NCBI GenBank assembly: GCA_037176845.1 | Contig: JAYKXP010000044.1 | Location: 124,001-188,000 of the forward strand | Length of the DNA stretch: 64,000 bases | Direction: 5' to 3' | Source: Paramarasmius palmivorus | Taxonomy: Eukaryota; Basidiomycota; Agaricomycetes; Agaricales; Marasmiaceae | Part shown: in pieces, positions 1 to 11,370 of the stretch | How positions within the stretch are numbered: the first letter of the stretch is position 1 | Layout of the letters: each line of letters starts with the position of its first letter | The notes under the pieces: model-generated | Told to the model about the DNA's origin: nothing | Databases searched by the model: none | The model's input: only the letters and a program-made list of their open reading frames with translations | Translations under genes and position numbers: made by a program

Positions 1-845
1 TTCACACTCAACACCGATGGCCACTGTCGTATCACCAGGTCCATCAATGAAATCAGTAAGTCGCGTTCCTTCTGGCCACAAAGTTCAAAGCTAAGTTGAT
101 CTGTCAGCCACTGGAACTTTGCCCAAGCTTCCTGGAAACAACCCCGTTCAAGAGGAAGGCCACAGAGCCACCATGTTTGCGGATGATACTCATCCCGGAT
201 TCCTCTCCCCTGTGTACGTGTATACTGGAGATCAGCCTGACCAAGTAGGCACTCCAGTATCCGGCGGATCCGGACCAGGAGACTACCCAACTCTTATTGC
301 CGAGCCCTCGACCATTGCTTCAGAAACTTCAGGTGCTACCTCGACCGTTTCTTCAGAGACCTACTGCCACCACTACCGCATCGAGCGATGATTCAGCTCA
401 GACCCAGAGCTCGGTAGAAGCTGGTCCTACCTCCACTCCTCCTTCTGGACCCTATGGCGGCAGTGGCACTTCAATTGCTTCAACCGAGGAGTCTACCCAG
501 ACTCAGGGCTCGGAGGGAACTACTCCAGTCACCAATCCTGGCTCCGGTAATGGTCCTGCTTCTGGACCCTATGGAACATCCGAGGAGTCCTCCAACGGTG
601 CCAACAATGGCGCCAACAATGGTTCCAATGGAAACGTTGACACGTCAAACTCCGGAGGTCATGTCTATGGGACCACTGGCTCTTCCAACAACTCCGGCAA
701 CGGTTCCGATGGTGCATCTGGTTCACAGAATACCTCTGGATCGTCCAAGACATGCCATCGCCGAAGCAACAAGCGTGGTCGCTCCCTTAAGAAAGCGCGT
801 CATTTTCATGACTCGACGAAACGCTTCACAAACAACCTCTTTTAA
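1..845 (+). CDS. 3' end of a secreted-type Ser/Thr/Gly/Asn-rich protein (5' end outside window)
   Basis: Coding sequence is already open at base 1. A probable short intron (GTAAGT donor near 55, CAG acceptor near 108) interrupts it, followed by a segment beginning near 119 with a TxPKLPGNN-like stretch. From about 380 to the stop at 843-845 the protein is low-complexity: repeated SGPYG, EESTQTQ, NNGANNG and SNNSGNGS blocks, ending in a basic tail rich in R, K and H. The two parts lie in different frames; the switch falls between 212 and 380. It could be a 46-nt intron (GT at 212, AG at 257), an undetected intron elsewhere, or a one-base indel in the repeat. I do not recognise the family. The low-complexity tail resembles the O-glycosylated linkers of fungal cell-wall or secreted proteins, but that is only composition. 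Confidence 0.5.
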
Positions 846-1544
846 ATCTCATGAATAAAATCCAAATTCACCTTTTGCCATACTCCATTATATCCCCTTT
901 TTTGCACATATGATTCCCAGCTAGAATCATTCCCCTCGTCGTTTTCGTGTTTTCAGGTTTTGCATATACTCTCGTCATCATCAATGTCTTCTCTTTCCGA
1001 TTATCCGTTGACCGCAGTCAGCAGCTAGCCCTGCTGCATACCATCCGAATACCAACCATACTTTTTCATGTCGTAGACGGCGTTCATCCTTCCCTTCGCT
1101 GGTTTCTTAGCAAGCTTTTGGCTGGCTCGTCGTGGGAGGCCTTACATTCCATGTACATGTAGCGTTTACTTGCACGTATACAGTTGTCGTTATGCTTTCT
1201 GAGCTCCGAGCCACTAAGGTATTGTCAGCCTGCTGACTCTTTGGAAAGATTGATATCACTGGGTGGCTTGCTTTTCGCCAGATGATACTTGGCGACCCCA
1301 GGCAGAGGACCTGAAGCCCTCATGTTTATGTTCCCCAAAGTTCTCTGACGTCGGGTTTTCCGATATCTCTGTTCGGCTGCGCAATCTTGGCCACCTTCCG
1401 TCGGCTTGGGGCGGGAGAGTCAAAATAAGGAAAAACAAAGCCGGTACATCTTTTACCGATAATCATCATGATGAACTCGGAAGACATTTCTTCAATACCT
1501 TCTCACAGCCCAGTCCTTGGGCCAATTCTCAAAGCAATTTACGA
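846..1544. other. intergenic region
   Basis: No convincing gene. Open frames here are short, lack a plausible start or splice context, and show no recognisable domain. The interval holds the 3' flank of the Ser/Gly-rich gene and the 5' flank of the DUF829 gene. Confidence 0.5.
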
Positions 1545-2679
1545 ATGAACGGCCATTCTAAGCCCACACCTTCGGAGTTTGTCAAAATTGGAGATGGAAT
1601 ATACCTTCGTAAACCAGACGAGCTAGCTGTCAGTGGGGCAGAAAACAAGGATCCCAAGTACGTTCGCTTTAGTATGTTTGCGAGTGAGTAATGGCTGACA
1701 GCGGTTATTCTTCACGGCAGCGTTATCCTCGTACTTGGCTGGAGTGCGTCTTATGAATAGTGAATGCTTTAGATTGACGCGTCTAACGCGTGTTGTCATG
1801 CAGTGGCCGCTAAACTTGCTCATATCCACAAATACACCAAAGTATATGAAGAACTATATCCAAGTTCAACGCAAATCTTGATTAGGTCTCAACCCAAGTT
1901 CTTTTGGACGTTCGAGAGCACCCGTGTAAGTGGATCGTTATATCTCAGAAATTCTGTTAGCTAATCGAGTTCCTCAGAGAGCTAACCTAATTCCGGTGAT
2001 TGATGCTCTGGAAGGCCTGGGTTGTCTCCCATCAAAGAAGGATGGTAATACCCCTAGTACTGCTCCTCGAATTCTAGTTCATAGTTTTTCCAATGGTGAG
2101 GGTATTCACTAGCTTTGCGTTTCATTCACTTACGGATTATTAACAGGAGGTGGAATGCAGCTCATCACACTTGCAAACGCCCTTCGCGCCCGAGGTATCA
2201 CTCCATCGTCATATAAAAGCCAGAAACCAACTTCGGCAATGATCATCGATTCTTCCCCTGCCCTTGGCACATACAGGAGTACCATTAGGGCATTCACCAT
2301 ACATATCAAGAGCCCTTTTCTTCGCTTCTCGATGAGATTATTCATAACTCTCCTCTTCGTTCTTCGCTTCATTCATGAACGGGTCTTCCGTGCACGTCCA
2401 ACATTCGAACGTTTAAAGGATGGATTGAACAGCCCGCGTTTACTTCCATGGATGGACGCGAATACCCCGCGGCTGTATTTGTACTCGAGGAAAGACGAAC
2501 TGGTTCCCTGGAAAGAAGTCCGGGACCATGTTGAAGTTGGGAAGAAGGCAGGATTAAATATCAGGGACGAACGCTTCGAAGATTCTCCTCACGTCGCACA
2601 CGCGCGAACAGAACCTAATAGGTACTGGAACCTGGTTCAAAATACCTGGACAAGCGCTTTGGAACAATGTGGACGATAA
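1545..2679 (+). CDS. DUF829 family alpha/beta-hydrolase-fold protein (TMEM53 / PaxU-like)
   Basis: Five exons joined across introns at 1658-1720, 1744-1803, 1926-1977 and 2096-2146 give an in-frame product of 302 aa. The N-terminus carries the family's GDGIYLRKP-type motif, then a VILVLGW strand, a YTKVYEELYP helix, and the nucleophile elbow HSFSNGGG. It continues to the Asp region (YSRKDELVPW) and a C-terminal His (SPHVAHAR), so a Ser-Asp-His triad is visible. The ATG at 1545 is chosen because the conserved region starts about 10 residues later. The family includes animal TMEM53 and fungal PaxU-like proteins; the biochemical role is mostly unknown, and membrane association around the central hydrophobic segment is plausible. 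Length is normal for fungal members. Confidence 0.85.
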
Positions 2680-2819
2680 TCCCTTTCAGTAGTCTGATGC
2701 AGATGTTTGACGCTTACGACCTGGATGGGAGTACTTTTCGTAAGCTAATTCATGTTTTATATAGGTCAGAACACCTGTCATAAGTCAGTCCCTCGTTACC
2801 CATTCAGTGTCCAGCGCCA

Positions 2820-4657
2820 ATGTCGAAAGAGAGTTTGATGTGCTCCTCAGCGGCTCTGATGTCCTCAGGTAACTGACTCGGTCCTCATCACAAAAAGGAC
2901 GCTGGAACATGTGCATGACCTCTGGTCGCAGCTCCAGTCATTATGAACATACTATCCCATGCTCCAGGCCCCGCAAGCCCCTTTCCTCTCAATTTCTGAC
3001 CAGTCTGACGAACCTGATGCCTGAATTACAGCACAATGCAACTACCAGTACTGGTTCAGCGCTGTTTCCCGCCAGTGTACGTTCCGGTGACACATTTCTC
3101 CACAACTACACTGACCAACTGTCTGCTCCTTACACTAGGGCACGTCCGGGGGCCGTCGCTCAAGCTCTCGCTTACTTCAGTGGTTTGGTGGGTCGGCTCG
3201 CTCAGACTACTCTTTTGGAACCGACGAAATTTCCCTCGAGGTTTGGACATCGCGCTGGAATACTAAGTGGGAGGAATTCCAACGAACATTTCCCGACAAC
3301 ACTGCCACCACGTCTCGGATGACTCGACAGGAGATGAGCGATCATGTCCGGAATACGGTGGCTTTGTCGTTTCACTAAGGATTCAAATCCTGAAAATACT
3401 GACCGACTGGTTTGTTCTCCAGGAGGCCGAAATAACGAGGGTGTGGAATCGGTGGAGTGAGCTACAAATCGGCGAGGTAAGTGAAACGATTCGGTTTCGT
3501 TCATTGCCTCAAGGCGCTATCTTCAGGAAGAGATCGACATCCAAGCGGGGTCAACGTTCGTTGGACAATTGGTAGACGAAGTTCCACCCTTGATATCTTG
3601 GCTGAATGTGGGTGGATGACAAACTTCGTTCATAGGAAGTCTAATTCACCCCCTATCAGCAACACCTTGCTCGAGTAATATTCTCTTTGCCACTGTCGTT
3701 TCCTGTTATTTAATCATCATGAACAGCCTGATGGTGATCCCACCACTTGCACTTCCAAAGTAAGCTTATCACTTCAGACAATGGCCTATCTTATTCAAGG
3801 TTTCTCAGGTTCAGCAACTAGAAAAAGTGTACCAATTCTCCATGCAGAATCTTTCGAATGTGATGAACAAAAAGCAGATGAACACCGTTCGGAAATGGCA
3901 AAATCGCGATGTAATGCATTCTTCGTACTATTATTGCCGAGGCGTGCTGACACCGTTGAGAAGAGGAATCGCGGGTTAGAGGTTGATTCCACAATAGATC
4001 TTGAAAGGACGAATCATAGCGACATATCTGTCGATACTCTCGGCTTTCGACGACCAGAAAGATCATCTCCTATGCCAATGCCGAGTCCCGCAGCACCCAA
4101 CGAGCAACTGAATGCGGCGAACACCAATAATTCACAAAGCGGTCCTGTCGTCTTTCCGGCAGAGGCTCAGGGAATGGTACCTTCAATACCCCTCCCAGTC
4201 GCAAATATCAATGTTGCGCAGACTGCTCCTGTCAGCTCTGCTTCACAACACAAGTCGGTTGTACTACCACGAACCACCCCCAAATCCTGACCACTGTCAT
4301 TGCAGAGCTAACCTCACAAGTCTCCTTGCCATGTCATTTTTCGGTGCCTCAATATCTTGGTCCACGGTCTTTTCTGGCACACGAGGGGATCTGATAGTCA
4401 TATCGTGGTCGGCAAGCGTGTTTATTGTTGGCACTGCGTGTGCTGCGTCGGGCATGATCCTCGTCGAGACCGATGAGAATATCATGACCCGATTCATCCA
4501 GGTTCGCTGGGCTGTTCGGGCACTGATGTTCGTATCGGTCCTCCATGTTTTCGCGGGTCTGGGGCTCATCAGTGTCGCCCTAATTCTTCTCGATCCGAAT
4601 GCTCAGGAACCAAAGTCCGAAATTAGCACAGATGGCTCATTTGCTCGGCGAAATTGA
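2820..4657 (+). CDS. unrecognised multi-exon membrane protein (approximate model)
   Basis: A chain of exons can be assembled by splice signals although no single frame stays open. A soluble N-terminal part includes TSRWNTKWEEFQ near 3240-3280 and LTDWFVLQEAEITRVWNRW near 3390-3460. An intron at about 3481-3530 leads to an EEIDIQAG segment. A spliced hydrophobic segment at 3660-3760 (FATVVSCYLIIMNSLMV) looks like a membrane span. A helical piece (VQQLEKVYQFSMQNL) lies at about 3811-3970. A Pro/Ser/Asn-rich linker at 4040-4290 is followed by three more spans at 4320-4610. The stop is at 4655-4657. The start at 2820 and the first two exons (2820-3180) are uncertain. I do not recognise a family; the plan of soluble head, membrane spans, linker and membrane spans is common among lineage-specific agaricomycete proteins. 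Confidence 0.5.
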
Positions 4658-4821
4658 ATGGCCGCAGGAGCATATGCACTCTGTTTATCCTCAGTTGTTA
4701 CAATGTGTGGCCTACTCATCAGGAGAAGGTATTCGAGACGAACTTGGTTCACTTAGTCTCAACCTGTATCTGCTTCAATGTTCGATTCGATATACACGAT
4801 TATTGTAGTAGATTTTACATA

Positions 4822-7013
4822 TCAATTCTGCTGGCGCTCAGATTTGCTGGCCACTACTGCACACCGATGCGTTTGATTCTCAGGCTCTCGCTCCAAGAAA
4901 CTGCCGCTTTCGGTCGTGGTATCGCCAGGATCTTGCTGCAGCACTATACGTTGTAGTGAACTGTCTTCGGAGCCGGGCGCAACAGAGTACCGAGGCCATT
5001 CTGGGGACCGCTCGAGCTTGTATGTGTTAGGGTCGCCGGAGCGAACGAACGACAGCCAGTACGCAATAAGCTCTTCAGCGAATGCAGTTTCGACCGGAGT
5101 CATTGGCGTGAAAGTGTTAGTTCCGTTAGTGCTATTCACGTCGAATGATAAGAACGCGAACAATGAGTGGTGGTGTCTAGGGGTACTTACAAAGTGTTCG
5201 AGCCAAGGAACATCATCCAGTTCTCTGCTGCATGACCTGTGCCAGCGGTGGTGTTGGTTGTCGTAGGATTTGGTTGATTGTAACGGTAAGCGAAGGACTT
5301 GGGCGCTTCGGAAAAGACTTTTCCAAGTATTTCACGCTGTCCAACGACCTATCAGATGTTGCAGCAGCCACGCACTGAATTACAACATACAGCACAAATC
5401 AGAAGGTTCTCGCCGGTTATGACCCTCAACCGTTGGTCAGGAGAGTCGAAATCATCCTCAGGGTATGCCTAGTGAGTGTCAAATCAGCGCAGTGATTGGT
5501 ATATGATGCCGCCGTACCTCTAGGATATCCCCAATATCTTCGTCTGTGAGTGCTGGGAAAATGCCGCGCAAGATTGGTGCAGGGTCTCCGGTTCCGCCGA
5601 CTACTGTCTCGTTCGATGTCGCTCTAGGGCCTGAGATTAGTATTTCGTACGACGAAGTGATCGCTATACTCACCCAACAATAAGCGGCACCTTAACGAAC
5701 TTTCCTTCCTTGATCAATGTCGTAGGGTGTCCAACAATCACCTTGCCATCGACGACCGGGTTAAAGTTTCGGTATGTTCCATTACTACGAGGTTGATTAA
5801 TATCACGATGTGCTCGTCAGGACAATGAAAGGATACGTACAAAGTCGTGTCTTGTGCACGAGCCAAAGCGCTGACGGATGCGTTCCGGAGACAAGCCAAT
5901 TGGTCAACAACCGTTTCGGCGTCACATCCAGCACGAGATGCGAAGAATTCAAAAGCAGGCTGTTGTACCATGTTATCTTTCCATGATCTATAACGAAAGT
6001 TGTTAACGTACCTTTACTTGCTCTGGGTCTGGAGTAACAGACCTCGCTACACTCTGAGCGATGGCACCATGGAACAAAGTTTCTCCTCCGACATTTGCAA
6101 CAAGATGGTGTTGAACTAAATACGTACGGCGTTAGGAAGTAGTCAAGAAGCATGAAGCCCACAACATACCTGAACCACCTCCCGCACTTTCGCCATTGAT
6201 CGTGACCTTGTTTGGGTCACCTCCAAAGGATGCGATATTCTCTTTTACCCATCGGAGAGCTTGTATCTGATCCAAGAAGCCGGCATTCAGATCTCCATTG
6301 GCCGGGTCACTCAATTCGGGAATAGAAAGGAACCCAAAGGCCTTGAGACGGTAGTACACAGACACGACGACTACATTCGGGCTTTGTTCGATCCAATGGT
6401 CGAAAGGCCAATTCCTTGGATTTCCGAACACGTATCCTATTGTGAAGAATCATCAGTAATGGATCACCAAGAATAACGTCAATATTCACCTCCTCCATGA
6501 ATATAGAATAGAACAGGCACTTTAAACATGTGTCAGTGAGGACTATTATGGAAGTTGGAAGTATAACGCACAGTTATCTCCCTTCTGGGCCCCAGCTGGG
6601 GCGTAGACGTTGATTTTCAAACAGTCTTCACTTCCAGCACCTCCAGCGTCGCCAACTAAAGGTCCAACGTCGAGTCAACTCATTGGGAGCATTCAACGAA
6701 GGAACTTACTTCCAATGCTACCTTGTATACAGAAATCAGGATACTCAGTCGCGTCCAGAACTTCTCCGTTGGCTTCTTCCGCAATGCGGGTAGTATTAAG
6801 AGGTAGAGGTGCGCGAAAACGTCGTTCTCCTAGAGGTGGTTCTGCGTATGGTATACCCAAATACGCGACAGAGTTGGGAAAGGTTCGATTCCCCAAGTAT
6901 TTGGCATACCCAACATCCACAACGTCAGCTGAGTTGGATTGCGCTATGACTTGAGATGCCAAAAGAAGGTTGGAATACGCAACGAGGAGACTTGCAAGCA
7001 ACATCGCTGGCAC
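4822..7013 (-). CDS. secreted type-B carboxylesterase/lipase (esterase 1)
   Basis: Read on the minus strand, the gene starts [15 protein letters not shown], a clear signal peptide. It then shows [10 protein letters not shown] and [17 protein letters not shown], the N-terminal signature of type-B carboxylesterases. After introns come EDCLKINVY, the oxyanion motif [15 protein letters not shown], and the nucleophile elbow GESAGGGSG (about 6170-6210). [15 protein letters not shown] segment near 5200 supplies the likely catalytic His. The C-terminus ends with the [16 protein letters not shown] block usual for these enzymes. At least nine short introns interrupt it. Such enzymes hydrolyse carboxylic esters outside the cell; the substrate cannot be told. 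A clear paralogue lies at 60.0-62.1 kb on the same strand. Start could also be the second Met, three codons in. Confidence 0.88.
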
Positions 7014-7928
7014 GGTGTGAGTCCTGAGGTCATTGTCTCCACTACAGCGATTTTAAACAGTTCGAGTGGCGGCCGTAGTTGGTTCGTCATAAGCAACAGC
7101 TGTCAGCAGACCAACAACAGTTATTTCCGGTTGCATACGTGAATGTTCTGGGAATCTTCCCTTGACGAAAAAACCGCAGGTTACGAGGACCTACGGCATG
7201 ATATAGAGCATGTTATTGGAAGAGCAGTCACCAGGCCAAGGAATTTCTAATCTCCAATGTTCCGGGGATGAGTGTGTGGTTGTTCTATCAGACAGATGCG
7301 AGTGAAAATCCTTTCCAAGGCATCAATACAGGTCATGAGGGCGAGGGTGAAGATTTTACCGTGAGCACCAAGCGTGCCATGTTCTGCTCGCGCCTGACTG
7401 TCAGGCAGTCAACTCCACTGGGACCGGCAATTGCTCGTCAAACGGCTTCAAACCACATGAAAAAAACCGAAAGCGGGCACATGGCGTAGCGTATAGCGTT
7501 CACTTCCTTCTGTCCATAAACATGAGTTGATGACGCCACATCGAGAAGTACATATTTTGACCCTACCTTTTCTTTGACCTCTCTGTCTCTCACTCTCAGC
7601 AAGCCATGGACAAAACCTTTGAACGACGAACATCTGCTTTTTGCCGAGGTCAAATGATATCATAGTGTAAGCTGTACAACTTCGACCACTTATGAATGCT
7701 ATCCAAACGCCAATTGGCCATCAGCGACGTCTTTGCAACTCAAATCTCAAATACTCACATTTCCCCGTACGAAAAGCGTTACAGTCGACATCGGATGGAG
7801 GCAAGAGGGTTTCGACGGGTTTCGTTCGGACCGGTCTTAGGCGAGTCACCTGATATCTCTCTTCTTTTTACGTCTATACGTCGTCTACTTTACCTTTGCC
7901 GCAGGTTTTTTACTCTATCCACTCCCTA
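7014..7928. other. intergenic region between divergent genes
   Basis: This interval separates the esterase (leftward) from the small acidic-dileucine protein (rightward) and presumably holds both promoters. I see no coding exon with credible splice sites or a recognisable protein motif in it. Confidence 0.5.
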
Positions 7929-8591
7929 ATGTTCCAAGGCTTCCTTAATTCTTATTTTTCATGTTGCTCCTTCTGCCAAAAGTCCCAGGACGACGAGATA
8001 GAGCGGGAAGAAGTCATTGACGAGACAACTCGGCTTATACCAACGACCGCCGAACCGCCTCCTTCGTGAGTAACTTTTCCCATCTTCGATTTCTCATAAT
8101 GTATTGCTGACATTCTGGGCCTCAGAACACCAACACTGATATACGTCGACCATGAACAGTTGCGAGAGAGGCTTGGGACTATCGTTCGCGCGAAGGAAGG
8201 GTTAGTGCTCCTATTCTTATCATGATTTGGACACTGATACTAATGGAATCTCGATAATCTGACAGAAAAATGGTCAATGTCATAAAGAGAACGCACTTCA
8301 AGAACCGTACTGAAACGAGGTTCGATACCCTGGGACATGCCGCCGGTCGAGTTCATACGACATTACCGCGGACGCATCACCATAATACGGGGTCAGAGAG
8401 CGAGGCATCTGTCCTTGAAGATGGCATTCGTGGAGAGAATGGACCTATCAAAGTGAGTATCAAAATCTCGGCCAAAGCATTTCACGCTCAAAATTACGTT
8501 CATAAAATAGACTCAAACGCCATCCTCCTCACTTCAAGATATGTTTATTCCGCAACCCGACGCAAAATTATCGCTCAGCTGGGAAGATTAG
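7929..8591 (+). CDS. possible LAMTOR1/Ego1-like lipid-anchored adaptor
   Basis: Four exons (7929-8065, 8126-8200, 8266-8452, 8511-8591) join in frame to 159 aa. The first residues carry a cysteine cluster (YFSCCSFC) suited to palmitoylation, but position 2 is Phe, so N-myristoylation is not expected. Next comes an acidic sorting-type motif (DETTRLIP), a Pro-rich stretch, and a helix LRERLGTIVRAKEGKMVNV. This order of N-terminal cysteines, an acidic Leu/Ile motif, then an L..IV..(T/K)...(I/M)(D/N)V helix resembles LAMTOR1/Ego1, the membrane anchor of Ragulator/EGO at the lysosome or vacuole. The C-terminal half is polar and not diagnostic, ending LSLSWED. Family assignment is an inference from short motifs. 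Confidence 0.5.
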
Positions 8592-9497
8592 GCTGCCATC
8601 TCCATAAAGGCAAAATTATTGTCATATACCCGTGCAGTCAGAAAAACGCATCCCGGAATTCCAGAGGTCTGTAGGATAGGAGGACCGCGATGACAGAGCT
8701 AATTTGCTCGTGACAGAGGAAGAGAACATTGTATTACACAGAGTCCTAGCGGTATGTTTGGATTCGTACGGTGAGACCTCGTCGGATATTATCAATGTTG
8801 TACTATTGTCTGCACCTATAGCGCAGAATCCATTATCATGTACAACTACTACGGCTTTTAAAGCCCTGCTCACAATCGCACTATACGACAGTAGTCGATA
8901 CATATGTCTACAGATCCTGGGCCTCCGGATTCTAGTCTATTATTCAACTTCGACCGCCCCAACAGAACCTTCTTGCACAGCCCGCTGTAATATACCTCCG
9001 GTGCGTCGGTGTTCAATCCTCTCTCCGTGATTGGTTCATTAAGCCAGACCTAAGCGATAACAGAGAGTGACGACTGCGGCCCTCTGCGGCCCTTCGTCAA
9101 AATTTTAAACGCTAAACGGTTGCAAGATTTTCCTGTCTGTGCATGACAACGGCAAACCAACGTTTCCACATGCTCACCTGGCTAGGGGATCGCAGATATG
9201 CCAGAAACGAACGTTGACATTGTAAATCCGATCCTTTTTACTAGGACCTACATTGATCAAAGTTTGGTTTCATTTTGGTCACAGAAGCGAGTCTCGAGAG
9301 GTGCATTTAACATTGTCAACCTTCTTGTTCCTTCTAGCACTTGATCATTCTTCGGAATAAGACGCAGCCGATTGGTCGGTGCTGTTCGAGGGTGCTGTTC
9401 AAGGGTGCGCGAGTCGTCGCTATGTCCGGTGCTGCGTCACCTGCGAGTAGTCGGCGTATCGTAAAATTCATAGGTGCTGCGTAGAGGTCGTTTCACA
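8592..9497. other. intergenic region upstream of dioxygenase
   Basis: Open frames at 8622-9030 have no splice support or recognisable motifs. The stretch is best seen as the 3' flank of the small adaptor gene and the promoter region of the dioxygenase gene. Confidence 0.45.
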
Positions 9498-9505
9498 TAT
9501 AAAAA
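9498..9505 (+). promoter_or_regulatory. TATA box of the intradiol dioxygenase gene
   Basis: TATAAAAA lies 85 bp before the dioxygenase ATG at 9590, with a C/T-rich stretch ending in CATCATC just before the ATG. Spacing is typical for a strongly expressed fungal secreted-enzyme gene. Confidence 0.6.
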
Positions 9506-9589
9506 CCTGCAAAATACGCAGGATATTTTCATCATTCCCTCTTACTCCTAAGCTCATTAACAACTCACTACACCCATCTCAGCATCATC

Positions 9590-11218
9590 ATGAAGTTCGC
9601 ATCCCTGGCTTCTGCGGTTGCACTTGCTGCTACCATCGCCTCCGGTGAGTTCGTCCATTGCATATTTCTTCGCCGAATACTCACCTGAGTTCTCCAGCCC
9701 ACCCCGGACCTCACGCTCACATGAGCCGAGAGGAGATCCATAGGCGTCAGGTTCGTATAGTATTCTTTGCAGCCTTTACGATAATCTGTACTCAAGCCTC
9801 GACCAGCTCGCTGCTCAAGAGCGTCATCTCAAGGCTCGCACCTGTGCTCCAGACATCGCTGCCTTCAACGCTAGGCGTAAGGCCAAGCGCTCTGTGCTGG
9901 CTAAACGCCAGACCAAAAAATGCACACCCAAGGGTCAAAATGCCGTTGCTGTTTCCTCTTCGGAAGCTTCAGCATCCAGCACATCTAGCGCTGCTGCTCC
10001 TCACTATACTACGCTTCAAAAGTATGTCTAGTTTCACCCTCGTCCCTTCGAGCTCGCCTGACTGTTGTTACACAATAGCACAACCTGTATTCTGGCGCCC
10101 GAGGTGACTATTGTTTCAAATCTACGCTGTCGGTTTCCTGATTTGCTCCCCCTTAGGTGACTGAGGGTCCCTACTACATCAACAATGAGTTGGTGAGGCA
10201 AGATTTGACCGAGGACCAGAGGTATGTTTTGTTCTTCATTGCAATCCCTTGTTGTGAGCTAATGTTGTCCACAGTGGTGTTCCCCTCGTCATCGACATCG
10301 GTGTCATGGATGTTACCACTTGCACTCCTCTCGACAACGTCTTTGTTGAGATCTGGGCCGGTATGCCACAACTCCTTTTTGGACACACATATACTGACAG
10401 ACTGCTCATGCAGCCAACGCCACTGGCGTCTATAGCGGCTATGGTGGCACTAGCGGAGGTGCTGGTGGCCCTGGAGGAGATGCTGGAAACGGTACTGAGC
10501 CCAGCAGCATGAGCATGTCGGCTCCCCCTACCAGCATGAGTATTCCTTCTGGCGGAATGGATGGTGGTGACATGGGCGGACCAGGTGGTAGCTCTGCCAC
10601 AATGACTCGTAACGAGACCTTCCTTCGAGGAGGATACCCAACTGACTCTGAGGTGGGTATTTAGTATAAGAACTTTGGGAATTCTTCTCTCAACAAATTT
10701 ATCAGGGTATTGTCGAGCTCAAGACGATTTACCCCGGATTCTACAGTGGCAGGACTGCCCATATCCACACCATGATTCACTTGAACTGGACTGAATCCGC
10801 CAACGGGTAAGCACTTCAGCTGACGCGGTTGGTATCCGTTCTAACGTCGAGATCTTCAGCACTATCGTCTCTCACGCAGGCAACCTCCTCCACATTGGTC
10901 AGATGTTCTTCGATGAGACTTGGAATGACCAAGTCTACGCATTGTCTCCTTACACTGACAACACCGACAACACTCGTACTTACAACACTGAGGACGATAT
11001 TCTCGAGACAGAGAATGCTGACGGTAACAACGCCTACCTCGACCTGGAGCTTCTCGGTGATAGCATCGAAGACGGTATTCTCGGCTACATCAGTACGTGC
11101 AAACCTGCCTTTTCTTCGCTGAACCAGCTGACTTTGGGTAACAGCTATCGGTGTCAACTCCTCTGTTTCTTACTCAATCACGAACACCAACTACTTCAAC
11201 TCCACCGGTTCCGCTTGA
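9590..11218 (+). CDS. secreted intradiol ring-cleavage dioxygenase
   Basis: The N-terminus (MKFASLASAVALAATIASA then HPGPHAH) is a signal peptide. Introns follow codon 18 (GTGAGT), the RRQ region, the YTTLQN region, TEDQ, EIWA and others; exons join in frame. The core reads CILAPEVTEGPYY (first Fe-ligand Tyr), LVIDIGVMDVTTCTPL, VEIWAANATGVYSGY, TFLRGGYPTDSEG, TIYPGFYSGRTAHIH (second Tyr and the His pair) and HAGNLLHIGQMFFDE. These are the two Tyr and two His iron ligands of the catechol/hydroxyquinol dioxygenase family. A Gly/Ser/Met-rich insertion (about 10440-10600) sits between the two halves. Family members cleave catechols between the hydroxyls; secreted fungal forms are thought to act on plant or lignin aromatics. 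The stop is at 11216-11218. Confidence 0.92.
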
Positions 11219-11370
11219 AGTGAAGGGAATAAAGACCATCTGCCATCCAGACAATTTGGGAAGTTGTAGATCATCTACCATGGACTCAGTCATATACCCC
11301 TTCGATACATACATAAATTACAATAGTAGGGCTATCAATACATACATCGTTCGTTCAATGTTCACACGTA

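Noticed and set aside
529..753. 74-codon minus-strand frame, Trp/His/Arg-rich
   Set aside because: Mirror of the Ser/Asn-repeat coding strand; composition is an artefact.
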